From: Pseudoips prasinana
Taxonomy: Eukaryota; Arthropoda; Insecta; Lepidoptera; Nolidae
Assembly (NCBI GenBank): GCA_951640165.1
Contig: OX621250.1
Coordinates: 15,773,501-15,837,500, forward strand
DNA: 64,000 nucleotides
Direction of reading: 5' to 3'
Below, piece by piece: positions 1 to 15,200 of this stretch (positions within the stretch are counted from its first letter, which is position 1; each line of letters opens with the position of its first letter). The translations under genes and the position numbers were made by a program. The notes beneath the pieces are model-generated. The model did not search any database, was not told the origin of the DNA, and worked only from the letters and a program-made list of their open reading frames with translations.

Positions 1-155
1 ATAGTACCTCTTGCATTAACTTTAGATTTTGTTGCTATGCAATCAAGGGAACATTTATTTGTATATTACTTGTCTTGTAAAAGTAATGTTAGGGCACATA
101 ATCAGGGCAATTTTTTAACAAATGACTTGAAATATAATATTTTGTAACATTTCAG

Positions 156-229
156 GTAACATGGAAGAAGACAGCTGGTTATGGCACATGTACGACACAG
201 TGAAGGGCTCAGATTGGCTTGGTGATCAG
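156..229 (+). CDS. SdhA: SdhA exon (first one visible)
   Basis: The acceptor is TTTCAG before base 156 and the donor is CAG/gtaaat after 229. The first two bases complete a Gly codon from an upstream exon (phase 1 in, phase 0 out). It encodes the conserved segment G-N-M-E-E-D...[15 protein letters not shown], which lies a little after the FAD-binding Rossmann region in this family. Confidence 0.95.
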
Positions 230-3200
230 GTAAATTCTAGCAACTTTCTTCATATTATCGGTGAGACTGCAATACTGTGTAATTAAAAAGGTTTCCTATG
301 CACTTATAGTTCTTATGATATAAATGTAAAATCTTTATTTGTCACAAACACAGGTAAGTATTAAAGTAGTAACAAAACATATGTGCACCATGTTTAACTT
401 TTTTGAGAATACAAATACAGCATTAACTCATGAGGATGAAATGAGGATTATAATGGCCTAGCAAACATTTTTAGTTGGACAGTATTGAAGACTCACCAAC
501 AATATTGAGGCTGTTCTATGTTAGATATTTTCTATAAAAGATCATCTTAATATATTATCTGCTGAGTTGTATCTTGTCAGCAGACCATACCACAAAATAA
601 ATGAATGTTACTTGGCTCATTGTGACTTATCACAGATCACCATTTTGCAGTAATAATACAAAAAAAAAAAAACTTAGTGATATATTATTGTTGGAAATGA
701 TATCCTCTATTTAGAAGCCAAAGCCAACCACAAGATACCCACTCACCTCTTGTGCTAAATCCATAGTCCACACCAAAGTGTTGGGGTTTAGGGTGTTGGT
801 TTCTATTTGTTATTTTTTCATCATAATATAGAATAAATAATACAGAATGGAGTGTCATTATTAATTAGCATTTTATAAAGTATCAACCAAATATGATACA
901 CTGGATACAATAATAGCCTCACCATGTGTCTTGGGTTAGATTTCCATACAGGACATATTTGTGTCACTCTAAGTACTTGGAGTATGGATATACTTTGTGC
1001 TTGTCAATTATATGTTTGTAAAGTACTCTCCAACACAGAGATTAATGTCCCTAGGGCATGCACATTTTTAAAAAAGAAATTTATACTATTTATTATATAT
1101 TTTTTTATAAATCCTAAGTTTGTTGCTCAATTTCATCAATATTGATATGGGACCATTTAAAAACAATGTCCTATCTAACAATATAATGATTATCAAAATT
1201 AACAAACTACAGATAAATCTTGGTATAAATATATAAGAGTTAAAAATGAACAAAGTGAAGCTGATAACCTCCTCCTTTTTGGAAATTAATAGTTGCAAAA
1301 TTTTTACATCTCTGTAAGTTAATTTTGTCTTTGGAAGAATACTGACAGGACCATATAATGACTAAATAAACTAGGTGCTTTTCTAAAAATGACACACCCA
1401 CAGAGTGATATTACTCGCGCCAGTCACGACACACCCACGGAAAATTCATTTGTCAACATAACGACGGAAAAATTCTAAAATATTTACATGCTAATAAATA
1501 CTGAATTGGACTGTAAAAGCATCAATATGTTATGTATATTCTTTGGCCGACAACCTTGCAATATTGTGTTTGTCGAGCAATTATCATGTCCATATGAATT
1601 AACTTTCAATATTAGCCATGCACATAGTGATGTTTGCATAGATAGACAAATACATATATATTCTAATCATAAGAGTACATGGAGCCAACTCAGATAATCT
1701 CATTTATGACCTAAAGTGACTGATTTATTATCACCTCTATTTGAATGTGATAGGGTTTATTATTGAATAGTTTGCAGTAATTGTGTATGAATCTACAATA
1801 TTCAACTGCAAATAATGGGGTACTGGGTTGATTTCCTTTGTGGGTCCAAAAATATTTATTGGGATTTTTCTTTTAAGTGGAATTATAAGTCATAAAATTG
1901 GCTGTGTGGCATCTTGCCTGGAAGAGTACGTGAAGTCGTCTAACACTTGCTACCTTCTCAGTGTCCATGTGTTTCGGGTTCGAACCCTGCACAACAAACC
2001 ATTAGTGTGACCCATATACAGTTGTTCTGTTTGTGAAAATATTTCTAAAAATGACCAGGCTGGCAGTTTGCTAAAAATAAGCCTTGTATGATTTTAAATA
2101 CAAGGTTTGTTTTAGCAAACTGCAGGCCTGGTCATTTTGACAAAAAAAATATAAAATACTGATTATTGTTATATTTGAGTTTATTTATTAACCGACTTCT
2201 TAGGCAGGTTTTCAATAATATGACTGTTTGTTTTATTTTTATTTAGCGCGGTTCTGTTTGTAAGCTGTTGTTATTGATTTGAAACAATTTGCTTGAATTT
2301 TTTTAAAGTAGGTATATACATAAAATTCTACGCAGGCAAAGCCGTTGGCTATGCTATTACACAACGAGGACACTATAAATTTTGCATTTATCCGCAACTT
2401 AATTGTGGCATTGCTTTGACTTTGATAACTAAACTTGTAAAACTAGTTTGGTTCGACATATTAGTATATTAGTTTGCTTTAAAATCATTCACCTTACCTA
2501 ATGAAGACACAAATTAAAAGTGACAATTAATCATACAAGTTACCCTTAGCAGTTGATGGCAACTTAATTCATTAATTCTCATTTTCGTGTCTTAAATCCG
2601 ATATATTATAAAATACATAGATTAGCGCGCTTGGTACAATGCTCTTGAAGTTTCATCCATTTCTAAAATAGTAAGTCAATATCTTGAACAAATCTGATTC
2701 TAAATGGGGCAGAGCCTGTACTATGACAACCAGACAACTGAATCGGTATTAGTAACGTCTACTGTAGGAATGGCCAAATGCTAAAGTATACCCGCCTTAA
2801 TCAATTTGCATATATTTCTATATATAATAACAACGTAATAGTATCATAGTATAGATTGTATCATAAGGGACCAAAATAATAATAATACGGCGAGGGCGCT
2901 TTTTAGGGTTCCGTAGCCAAATGGCAAAAAACGGAACCCTTATAGATTCGTCATGTCTGTCTGTCTGTCCATCCGTCCGTATGTCACAGCCACTTTTTTC
3001 CGAAACTATAAGAGCTGTACTGTTGAAACTTGGTACGTAGATGTATTCTGTAAACCGCATTAAGATTTTTACAAAAAAGTAGAAATAGAATGATTATTTT
3101 GGGGTTCCCCCTACATAGAACTGAAAGTCAATAAAAATTTCTTTTCGTACCCATACATGTGGGATATCTATGGATAGGTCTTCAAAAATGATATTGAGGT

Positions 3201-6200
3201 TCCTAATATCATTTTTTTCTAAACTGAATAGTTTGCGCGAGAGACACTTCCAAAGTGGAAATTGAATGTCACACCCCCTGTAACTTCTAAAATAAGAGAA
3301 TGATAAAACTAAAAAAAATATATGATGTACATTACCATGTAAACTAACAACGAAAATTGTTTTAAACTAGATCCAGTAAGTAGTTTTTTTTTAAAAGCGT
3401 CATAAATCGTAAACCGCAATTTACCTTTCATTTAATCAACTGAAATACTTGCTGCTGCGGAACCCTTCATGGGCGAGTCCGACTCGCACTTGGCCGGTTT
3501 TTGAATCTAGAGCGTAGCGAGGGATCCAAAGTTCGTCGCCCGAGCCAAAAATATATTTTGCGCCCGAGTGATACACTCCACTTTTCATCACCCTCTATGA
3601 GAAAATAAAAGGCGCCTGATATTTTATGTTAATATTATTATTTAATAAAACATATACCTAACTAAATTGAAATTAAATAATGAATAATTCTTGGCACCTC
3701 TTGCATTTCTTCATTCAATAAATTTGCCATATGCTTTTATATATTTCTGTCGTGATTTTGCAGGTAATTTCTTGCGTCAGTTCTAATACTTTCAGGAGTT
3801 AATTCAATACTTTCACTGCCACTTGAAGAATTCATTTTTCAAAACTCTTTTTTTTGTATTCAGCCGGAGGCGGCGGCGGCGACTTTGGTCCGTCGTCGTT
3901 GCTGCGTCTTGCCAGCCAGTCTTTATTGAAACAATATTTGCGTTCGATTTCTTTGGCGCTCAACACTAATATGTTCCAAATTCAAAAAGTGCAGGGCAAA
4001 GCTAAGTGCGGCGCACTTGTAAAGAGGATTTAAATCTCATTACTGCTTGCTAAAAGTTTCTAAATTGCGGTTTACGATTTATGACGTATTAAAAAAAACT
4101 ACTAACTAGATCTCTTTCAAACCAATTTGCGGTGGAAGTTTGCATGGTAATCATATAGTTTTGTAGTTTTATCATTCTTTTATTTTGGAAGTTACAGGGG
4201 GGGCACACTCATCAAGACCTCTTTGGAAGTGTCTCTCGCGCAAACTATTCAGTTAGAAAAAAATGATATAAGAAACCTCAATATCATTTTAGAAGACCTA
4301 TCCATAGATAACCTACACGTATGGGTACCATGAAAAAAAATTTTGAGTTTCAGTTTTATGTATTAGATAATTGTTCTTTTTCTATTTTTGTGTGAAAATC
4401 TTAATGCGGTCCACAGAATACATCTACTTACCAAGTTTCAACAGTACAGCTCTTATACTTGCGGAAAAAAGTGGCTGTGACATACGGACGGACAAACAGA
4501 AATGACGAATCTATAAGGTTTCAGCTTTTTACCATTTTGCTACGGAACCCTAAAAAGATCTGTACTACAGAAAGAACGCATGCGATTGTTGACCCCGCGT
4601 AATGCAACGATTACAAAAGAAAGATTTTAATCCTGTAGGTAAACCTATTTTGGATATTAACTTTAAACCTCGTGTATATATATTTTATAATATTAACCGA
4701 TATAGAGTGCATCACGTTTTTTACCAATAGGTACCAGAAGCACACCTGTCGCAACACGCTAAGGCGACAAGGTCGCGTCGCCGTCTATCGAGAAATTAAA
4801 TGAAATAATTTATAGACATTGAATATTATATACACCTTTCTATATTATTCTATTCGTTAAGAAATCTAGTATTTTGTTGTTTTCGTTTATCGAAATGTCA
4901 AATATACTATACATAGATCGATAGCTGACACTCGAAAATCGAAGATGCCGCGCGCGTTGGCGCAAACATACATTATAGATATTTTTCTTACTATAAGATA
5001 ATTGATAGGTATCTTGAACGTCCAATATGATGATTCTACGTATTTTCAATATTGTTGTATAGGATAATATATAATATGCAAGTCTCGATGATGTCTCGAG
5101 TATGCAGACATCCTTATGACAAAAGCCTCCCAAGAGATCTCCACAATGGAGTTGTATCCATCATCTATACAGATAATAAAATCGTAGGAAAGTCAAAACT
5201 GTACATTGAATATTTTTTAAAGAGGATACTTTGTGCGTGATCTACAATCGATATCGAAGCCAAAAATATAGGTTTTAGAATTTTTGTCTGTTTGTATGTA
5301 TGTTTTGTGTTATATTTTTTTTGAGTTTAGCCCGGCTAAACTCAAAAAGTACTGCATCGATTTACTTAAAATTTTTCAAGAATATAACTAAGAATTTAGG
5401 TCAACATATAGGCATATTATCTCGCTGTCACCTATGGCGGAGGAGCTGTGATAATTTATAAAATTTAACGCGGGTGAAACCGGGGGGCACAGCTAGTATA
5501 GAATATGCCAAAATTGCCTCGCTTGGCTCCTGTTGGCGCCACGGTTGGCAATTGCAGTATGATGGTCATGTTACACAGAGAGACGCTATTGCCTGTAATT
5601 TGGGAGATATTCCTTCGAGACGACTTCTTGGCCCTACGGGATGAGATGGGCTGGTTATATTCTTTCTAGTGGGAAAATATCTTCCTTGGAGTACATGTAT
5701 ACTCAAGATTGATCTAAAAGTACAAAATATTAGTCGTGCTACTTGGTTGACTTTTGAATGTTAAGTATTCATGCAAAAACATGCCGTCGCGACGTCTGAA
5801 GTCCACATCGTAATTGCGCCGCTAAAATGCATAGACAAACTTAATAAGAACATTAAACATGAACCTAAGAAATATACAAAGTCACTCAAAGGCAATTTGT
5901 AAGTACTTAGCTTAGAAGTGTTTGCTATAGAATCGCAAATAAGAATAAGAACATCTATCTATATCACAAAAGAGATTTACAGAAGTATGCATGTATTTTG
6001 TTTTCGCTTAGCGACCTGTAGTATTATGAAGTTGAGAACACAGGCATTACCTATAGAACTCCATAATTGCTAATATACCTTCAGTTTACCTATACGGGGA
6101 TTTGCTGTAGTATTCCCAACTTGCCCAAAAATACACAAATAAATAGTAGCAAAATACGCCTGGTAAATTGGTCGTGCACACAGATTCACTGATATTTATA

Positions 6201-9200
6201 ATAATAATGTTGATTCTGTGATATTTTCATATAATTATCGTAAGTATTAAACGCTGATTTGACTATTTGTTTATTCTATGACATGTAGAAACGCAAAATA
6301 CGATACCGAACTATTAATTCATCGAAATCCTGGCTAGAAAAGAAATAGTCATGTAGGGTCTGGTTCGGAATAGAATTACGTTCGGAACAAATAATATTTC
6401 TTTTGTTGCATATTCCTAACCTAATCCGCGACCGAGTTAGTTATATGTTAAACATCTTAGCATCAATGGTGAAGGTAGTTATAATAAAATGGACTGTTAC
6501 TGTTATTTCGTATTTAAGATTTCTTAATCTGCCATGATGAATCCGCCACGATGGTCTAGCGGTAGCGTGTACCACCCCAGATAATGCATGTCCTATTTGC
6601 ACCCCCGAAGCCTGGAAGTTGATGTGAAGCTGTTGGTCCTACGCCAGAGCTCCCTTGGTCGTCTGCGACTGCCCTCCGATTGGATTATTACCGTAAAAGA
6701 ATAGTGAGTGCATCCGCAACAATCCTGCACTATAATATATCCAGCGTAGTTTGCTAGTCACCGCCACCAGAGAAATCGGACGCCGTAGTCAAAATTCGGC
6801 GGAGCACTGTTATTATTTGTGAATCTAGCACTTAATACGCTCAGTTACCGCGTTTCTCGAATAGTATATAAGTCTAAAAGTCACTACCTCGTTTATAAGT
6901 AGTAAGACAACCCGTCCAATTGTTGTCTATTACGTGCAGGCGCAGACCACTCATCCGATCCTTGTTGGTCTAGTGGCTAGTGACGATACTAAGCTAGACA
7001 AATCTTGGTGTGATGAGCACGATTATCTTCTCTGTGTCTGGGTGTGATGTATGTATAATAAGTATAAATTTAGAAATATATAAGTATGTTTATCAGTTGT
7101 CTGGTTGCCATAGTACAGGCTCTGTCTAGATTGGGGCAGTGTGTTACCTAGATGTCCCAATATATGTATAATTATTATTATAGTAGAGTTTGGTGCTATT
7201 CTAGAGTTGTTTTTATATGTATGAGTGAACGTGACGGGTAGAGAGGAGATCTGCATCAACGTAAACACTAGTACACTATAATGAGTATTACGTTAAATGC
7301 TAGTGTCCATTTTGTGTAATGCAGTAACCCCTTCGTAATTATAACACTGACTGGCGTCTTTTTTAATGATGAAAATTTTGAATTATGTATCATTTGTTTT
7401 AGGACGCCATTCACTACATGACCCGCGAAGCTCCCCACGCCGTCATCGAGCTGGACAATTACGGCATGCCGTTCTCCCGCACACCTGAGGGCAGGATTTA
7501 CCAAAGAGCCTTTGGTGGTCAGTCGCTTAAGTTCGGCAAGGGTGGACAGGCGCATCGCTGCTGTGCCGTCGCTGACAGGTATGTCGTATTAAGATATTTC
7601 GACCTTCATGAAAAAATAGACCCACACATACATACATAGACTGACGCGTATTTCCTAGAGGGGTAGGCAGATACAACGGATTTCCATTTGTCACGATCTT
7701 TGCACACCTCTTTTGCGTCTTTTACTGCCATTATATTCTTCATACATGTTCGGTTTAAGGTTCTTCGGACCTGGCCTATCTTGAAAACATTTCCGATTTG
7801 TTCAGAGAATTTTGTACGAGGTCTTCCCCTTCCGGTTGTACCATTCACACACGCCAGGTATACTTTTGTCAACCTCCTTTGATCCATCTTTTCTAAATGC
7901 CCAAACCATCTCAGCATACCTTTTTAATTTTTGTGACTACATCCTCTTTCACACCACAACACTCTCTCACATCAGTATTTCGTATTCTGTCTCTCAAAAT
8001 CGCACCACACATACTTCTCAAAGCTCTCATTTCCACTGCATTTATTCTAATTTCATCCTTTTTCTGCCATATCCAACTTTCACTTCCATCCATACAAATC
8101 TGTTACTAAAACTCCATCGTGCACATTTCCCACACATACGTCCATGTTATTAAAGATGTTTGCTAGCAAACTGAAAGAGTTTTGTATTCTCATCTATATT
8201 TATCTTGCGTTTCACAAGCATCTTTTTACCTCTCAATGCCAATCTGTTGAATCAAATAAATGCGGAAGTATTTCCCATATAGTATGACATGGCAACCTTC
8301 AAGAAACTACGTTATAAATTATCTAAACTGGTTAAACACACATTAGTTTTTTGAATATCGTCTGATGCAACTGCATTAGATTATTCAAACCCGAAACAGG
8401 TTCTCATGCGTATCATGTATCATTCTTTGGAGCACTCACGCATGCTAAACAACCGGCGAGTGTGACAAAGGGCTGATATTTTGTTGGTGAGCTTAGATAG
8501 TGTTTTGTCGTAGCCATTACTGATCAGTTTGTCATTTAAGTATTTGGGATTTGATATTTGGCTCATCAATTAACGTCTCAGACTGTTCGAGGAAAATGGA
8601 GGAATAATAAGTATTATCTTCATAAGCTTTACACTAACTAATATAATACCGCTATATAATGCCGCTTATACTGTGTATCTCCGTCCAGAGAGGCTATCGA
8701 TGGGCAGATGCAGATGGCAGACGTCATTTTTGTATATGTCTTTCGTTGACATGCTCGCAGTGTAATACCCTGACACTGCGAGCATGTTAACGAAAGACAG
8801 ATGTCATTTTTGTATCTATAATGTGTGCCGCCACACATATTAACGGTTCCGTCGTACCTGTAATTAAAATTATTCTGATCATTTTTCAATATTGTGCAAA
8901 GTGCTTCTTAGCATACTATGATGTCTCTTGCAAAATTCTATTAATAAAACCCTCACAACGGTAAACCCGGTTATATTTTGTGTTAACGTAAGGTATTGTG
9001 TTATTCAAATATTTACATGTGCTAAGCAGGCTGTGAAACTATATGTAATATTAATTGGTACCAATTTGAGACATCTAAGTACTGAAGTGTTAATCATATT
9101 AATCATTTATTTACTTAAGTAATGGAGTGTATAATATTTCAATAAATAAGTTTTATTATAGCTCTAAACGTTGTAAATATTGCCTTGGCCAATACTAAAT

Positions 9201-12200
9201 TCGATTTACCGTGTTGCGGTTATGAAGATTTTCCTTATAAAGTAATTGACGAAGTTATATAAAATATGTGACCGTATGATTATCTACTTGTAATGAATTA
9301 ACGATACATATACAAAAGTGTTTATCATCGTATATGTTTTCTTCCTGCGAATATATACAGGCTTACAGGTTAAGTCGACCTAGATCCTTTAAGAGGTTGT
9401 AGTTTCTATAATTTCTGACTGATTTGTCTATAAAACACCATACCCCAAACTTAACTGTTTTCAAAATACTGGACTTTGAAGGTTTTTTGAGATAAAATCG
9501 GTTTTATGACTATTGGCCTATATTTTTTTGAGGGTTTTGCCTCTAACTGCGTGTGTTTGCAATTTTTGTGTAGTAGATAAGTTGTTTTATTATTCTCAAC
9601 ACTAAAATAGCAGTTCACTGAACTGACTGGGTCGTAGTAGACGATTGATAGTTATAAATTGAAATAAATTCGTCAAAAAATATTTTTTCTTTCTGAAATA
9701 ATAAAAGAAAAGTCTATGACAGTTATGCTGCAGATGTGCTTAAAAATATCTACATTTCATCAGCTATCCAACAAGGTATAACAAGCTAGGTTATTATCAG
9801 AATTCTTAGTAAAAAACTTCGATGAAAGGCTCTCGGGTAGTAGTAAAGATAACAGTACTAATTTATCACGGGTCAGAAAACAAAATAAAACAATCCAAAT
9901 AGGTACAAAATGACATCTATTACTGCTATTTTTACAGAAAGTCATGATTCATGTTCCACATGGCCGCCTCTGTTTCGCACACATATTCTCATTCTGTGTC
10001 TTAATCCACTCTTTACTACACCAGTTGTTAAACCCCTTCTTATTTCATTTGCCGCATCGATTATTCTCTGTCTCAAAACACCAACAGATGTGATTGGATT
10101 AGGTTCGTTGTACACCAAACTCTTCATGTGTCCCCACACATAAAAATCCATGGGGGTCAGGTCTGGACTTCTAGCTGGCCACGGTATGGGTCCACCTCTT
10201 CCGATCCACTTATTAGGATAATTAGTGTCTAGCCATTCTCTGACACTTCTCCTGTAGTGTGCAGGACAACCGTCATGTTGAAACCACATATCACGAATGA
10301 GATAGAGTGGTACGTCGTCTAGTAAGTCGGATAAATCTTCTCTTAAAAAGTTTTCATAATGTTCTCCATTTAAATTGTCGGGAAGAAAGTAAGGCCCAAT
10401 CAAATGGTTTGATATGATTCCCATCCATACATTCAAACTGAATCGTATTTGTGATGCCTTTGGCCACTTCTTATTGGGATTTCTTTGAACTTTTGGGGCC
10501 CAATAATGAACATTGTGGTAATTGGTTATGCCGTCTTTATCAAATTTGGACTCGTCTGTCCACAAGATCTTTTTAAAAAATGATGGATCTTCTAAATCTG
10601 CATTGAGCATGAATCTGCAGAAATCCAACCTCCTCACAGGATCTCCTTCTTCGATGGTGTGTACCGGCGTGTAATGATAAGGATAGAGGCCGGCAGTATT
10701 CACCGTAAACCATACTTTCCACTGCGAGAGTCCAAGTTCTCGGGCAACAATATTGGTCGAAGTAGTTGGATCCAATCTAAACCGTCGAACTATTTCATTG
10801 TCTTGCTCTTCATCATCATCATTGACACGTGGTCTACCCAAGTCTGTTCGTCGCCTCGAAACAGAGCCAGTCTCTCGAAGTCGTCGGTAAACTCCGTCAA
10901 AGACACTAACATCCGGTACTCGGCGGCCTGGGTAACGTGATATGTATTCATCACGAGCTCGTGCGGATACACAATTGCAGTACCCATAACAAATCAAAAT
11001 ATCAGCATATTCCTCGTTCGTGTAGGTCGTCATCTTCAACAGTTCCAAATCAGAAGCACAAATCAATAGTCCAGTTTGCAAGCACAGTCACGATTTGAAA
11101 GAAACAGTCCAGAAATCCAAGCCAAGTCGAATGAAAAACCAAGAGCACTAAGAATCGCATCTATTACAGACGAATCGCGTAAGCAGACTAACCAAACAAT
11201 AACAACAAAATGGCTGTGGTTTTTTTTTCTCGCTCACACCTAATTACATTGTATGATATCTCGCTTGCACGCACCGCAGTCCCATGAAGAACAATAGGCG
11301 CAACAAGTAACGCAAGGAAACACGTTATCTTTACTACTACTACTACCCGAGAGCCTTTCATCGAAGTTTTTTTCTAAGAATTATAATAATACCCTAGCTT
11401 GTTATACCTTGTTGGATAGCTGATGAAATGTAGATATTTTTAAGCACATCTGCAGCATAACTGTCATAGACTTTTTTTTTATTATTACAGAAAGAAAAAA
11501 TATTTTTTACGAATTTATTTCAATTTATAACTATCAATCGTCTACTACGACCCAGTCAGTTCAGTGAACTGCTATTTTAGTGTTGAGAATAATAAAGCAA
11601 CTTATCTACTACACAAAATCGGAAACACAAATAAATTAGAGGCAAAAAACCCAAAAAAATATAGGCCAATAGATGTAAAACCGTTTTTTTTTTCAAAAAA
11701 GCTTCAAAGTCCAATATCTTGAAAACGGTTAAGTTTGGGGTACGGTGTTTCATAGACAAATCAGTCGGGAATTATGGAAACTATCACCTCTTAAAGGATC
11801 TAGGTCGACTTAACCTGTAACCCTGTATATACGCTATAAAAAAATCAAGCCTTTATTCGTAGTAAAAAATCAAAAAGTCTAGTTTATTTTATTTCCTCAA
11901 AACCTTTGTTACGCGAAATTATTAGTATAATAATTCTGAACAAGTGCGAGTCTGACTCGCACACCGAGGGTTCCGTACAACTTTGCAGGTACATATTATA
12001 AATAGTTCATTAAGGGAGTGTCGCAGTTAATTCCGAGCTTTTATGATTTAAGAAGTTTATTTATTATATTTCTTTTTTCTACTCTAGTTTCTATTTGAGA
12101 AACACAGGATCCTTAATTTAAGCTTATTACTAAACTTACAAGTATTCACTGAGTCTTATTGAGTAAGTATCATTAATAACAAAACTGTTAAAAAGATGTA

Positions 12201-15200
12201 ATTATACAATATAAAATTTAAACAATGTTGGTTAATTTGGTATCAGATGGCCGTGTGTGAATAATGTCCCTGAATATTTTATCAGTAATGGCACAAAATA
12301 CTATTGATGAAGGCTTTTATCATTTGACAATTGTTATGGCATAGCAATTTAGTATTTCTCGAAATTTTCAACACCAATAATTACATTAGAAAATTGTTGT
12401 TAAAATACCTAAATTATTTAGATAGCCTAATCTTTTTTTTATATTCTTGTTTATTTACTTAAATATAAAATTTAATCGACATTTGTACATGGTGACTGAA
12501 AAAAGAATCAATAGTATCGCATTGTACATCAAGGTTGAAGGAAACATTGTATACCTAGATAGATAACACTACTTGTGTTATCTATCTAGGTTCTTTCTTC
12601 TATACTATTATTATAAAGAGAGAAGATTTGATTATTGTTTGAAAGGATTTTACTCTGAAAAGTAGGTAGGTACTTAAACGATTTAATTTAAAATATATAG
12701 TTTCAGATTTCCAATGGAAAATACCTTATAAATTTTGATTCCCTTGAAAAAGGTGAAATATCCTTTTTGTGGCATAAACGGCAGCGTCTGTTTTTTTACG
12801 TTAAATTAGAGTTCGATTTTTTTCTTGAAGCTGTGAAAAAATCAAACTGCACAAAACTGTATACCTGAGTAAATGGTTTTTATTTCAACTCGATACATCA
12901 ACCCATTCCCGAGATAAAAGTCTTATCAGACAGATGGACGGTCAATAAAGTGATCCTAAAAGGGTTCCGTCTTTTCCTTTGGACATACGGAGCCCTAAAA
13001 ATTATTACTTAAATTAAAAAAAATAATATTTTGTATGGTATATTATACAAAATATTTATAAACGTTAATTTTTATATTGACTGGTTTTCATGATATAACA
13101 CTAAAAATTTTATTCAAAATTATCTACTGGCATTTAACATTTAATCGAGCTAATATCACTCAACCGTAAATGTAGTTTTAGTATGTAGCGAAGCAAACTA
13201 AGCGCTATCACTGTCCTTAGTTGCAACACGGCCTATAGATACGAGTATGTCAAGATAGTAAGAAGGGCTTATTCCGATTTTCCCCCTTGAGTGAATCCCC
13301 TTTAGAGGGGAAAACTGGATACTTAAGTAAAAAACATCCAGAAAGTCCCCTTGTCATTTTTACATATTCCACTTATCTCCCTTGAGAAAATTCCTTCGGG
13401 GGGAATACTGGACATTAATGTAAGTAATAAAAGCTCTGGAAATACCCCTTTGTAAGAAGTTGATCAAATCAAGAGTGACCAGTAATTAAAACACATTGCG
13501 CATTGCGCTTAGATTAAAACGAAAAAGTTTAGTCGACAGATTGTACATAATTGGAAAATTGTGGTTAAACCAATCACGTGAACCATGTACATACATATAT
13601 ACAACAACACAACAAATGAACAAAAGGCATCGTCAAACCTTGAACACAGTTATGGCGTTGGGCCAGCCATGGGCACTCTTTCACCGTTGCATACGAGTCC
13701 CACCCATGTTCAGTGCCATTCCCTACTTCTGTCTGTCAGAACAATTCAAGGATACTAGCAACTCTCGAAACTTGTGACTTCACATGCATCTCCACTTCAG
13801 AAAGCGCCCTAAGTTCCTAAGCCGAGAGTGTCTTTGTTAGTAGTTTTATTTACGGGACTGCTTGGACCGGTCCGTTCCGGTAAAGCAGTGAAAGCTTTGA
13901 CTATACTATTCATGTTATAGAAAAAAACAATTCACACTTATGCTTCGTAAACTATCTCGTGAATAATGTAACTTTATAGTGATATATTTACCTCGTTTTG
14001 TCACCAGGACAGGCCACTCCCTTCTCCATACACTGTATGGCCAGTCCCTACGCTACGACTGCGAATACTTCATCGAATACTTTGCGCTGGATCTGCTAAT
14101 GGAAGATGGCGTCTGCAAGGGCTGCATTGCTATCAACCTTGAGGATGGTTCATTGCACAGGTATGTCTTGCTTTATTACCGGAAGCGGTTAAACATTACT
14201 AAGAACTTACTTGTGAATAAGAGATTTGTTCTGATTAAACGACGAGGTACAACTTGCTACTGATTTTCGATCCGAAATTCATATATTCGAAATAAATTAT
14301 TCGAACTTGCCTGCACGTGTAGTGCAGTGGTTAATACAGTCGCCTCGCCACTTCGTGACACGGGTTCAAACCCCGCGCAGGATAACTATTTGTGTGGCCC
14401 AAAAAAGATTGTTCTGAGTCTGAATGTATACTTTGTGTCCGTCAAATATTTTTATAAATTACCCCGCGAGACTGATTAAAATACCTAATGCGTGTGTTGT
14501 CAATAAAAAAGACGCTGAATGGTGGAGTGAGGGCAGGATAAAAGTAAACCATGTTGAAATTTTAACAAAATTTTGACATTCGACTATACGATCTAAAGAA
14601 TCTTTGCCATGGTTTAATGACAGCTTAAGTATCATGCACGGAGATTATTAATGTATAGTTGTAAATGGAAAATTCCATGTGTTACATCTACTGAATCCAC
14701 ACACAACTTAATTCTTCGACAGCAATTACGTTTGTAGACGTAATTAGGGTGTGGGGAGGGTCAGCAAAACTTGTCTGCTGACTTTTAAAGGCCGCCAACG
14801 CACCCGCGACACCCCTGGGGTTAAGAGTGTCCATGGGCGGTGGTGATCACTTACCGTCAGGTGATCCACTTGCTCGTTTGTTGATCTCTGACATATTTAT
14901 GTGATCGATACAAGTTTACGAGAACCCAAGTTCAATTCTTCATTTATTTTAACTGGGAATGAGTCCCTATTTTGTCCGTTTCGATCATTTACGGTATTAG
15001 TTTCGCCTTGAAGTTATGGTATTATATAGAATTGACGGGCCAATTGGCGTGGTTGCTAGACGCTCACCTTTCACGCCGCAGTACACAGAAATTTGTGTGC
15101 ATGAACATGTCTGTTTGTCCTGAGTCTGGGTGTAATTATCTATATAAGTATCTATTTACAAAGGAAAAGTATATGTAATATATCAGTTATCTGGTTTCCA

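Larger units (their letters stand above)
9352..11831 (-). mobile_element. Complete DD41D Tc1/mariner-class transposon
   Basis: A 2.48 kb element with long terminal inverted repeats of about 500 bp (9352-9856 and 11322-11831), starting 'tatatacagg.ttacaggtt' and flanked by TA-rich sequence consistent with the TA duplication of the IS630-Tc1-mariner superfamily. The arms match over most of their length with few differences. Between them lies one uninterrupted transposase gene on the minus strand. It sits in SdhA intron 2 of the window, antisense to the gene. Confidence 0.9.

Noticed and set aside
13496..13777. 93-codon open frame
   Set aside because: No motif, intronic, no splice partners and no coding-like codon use.
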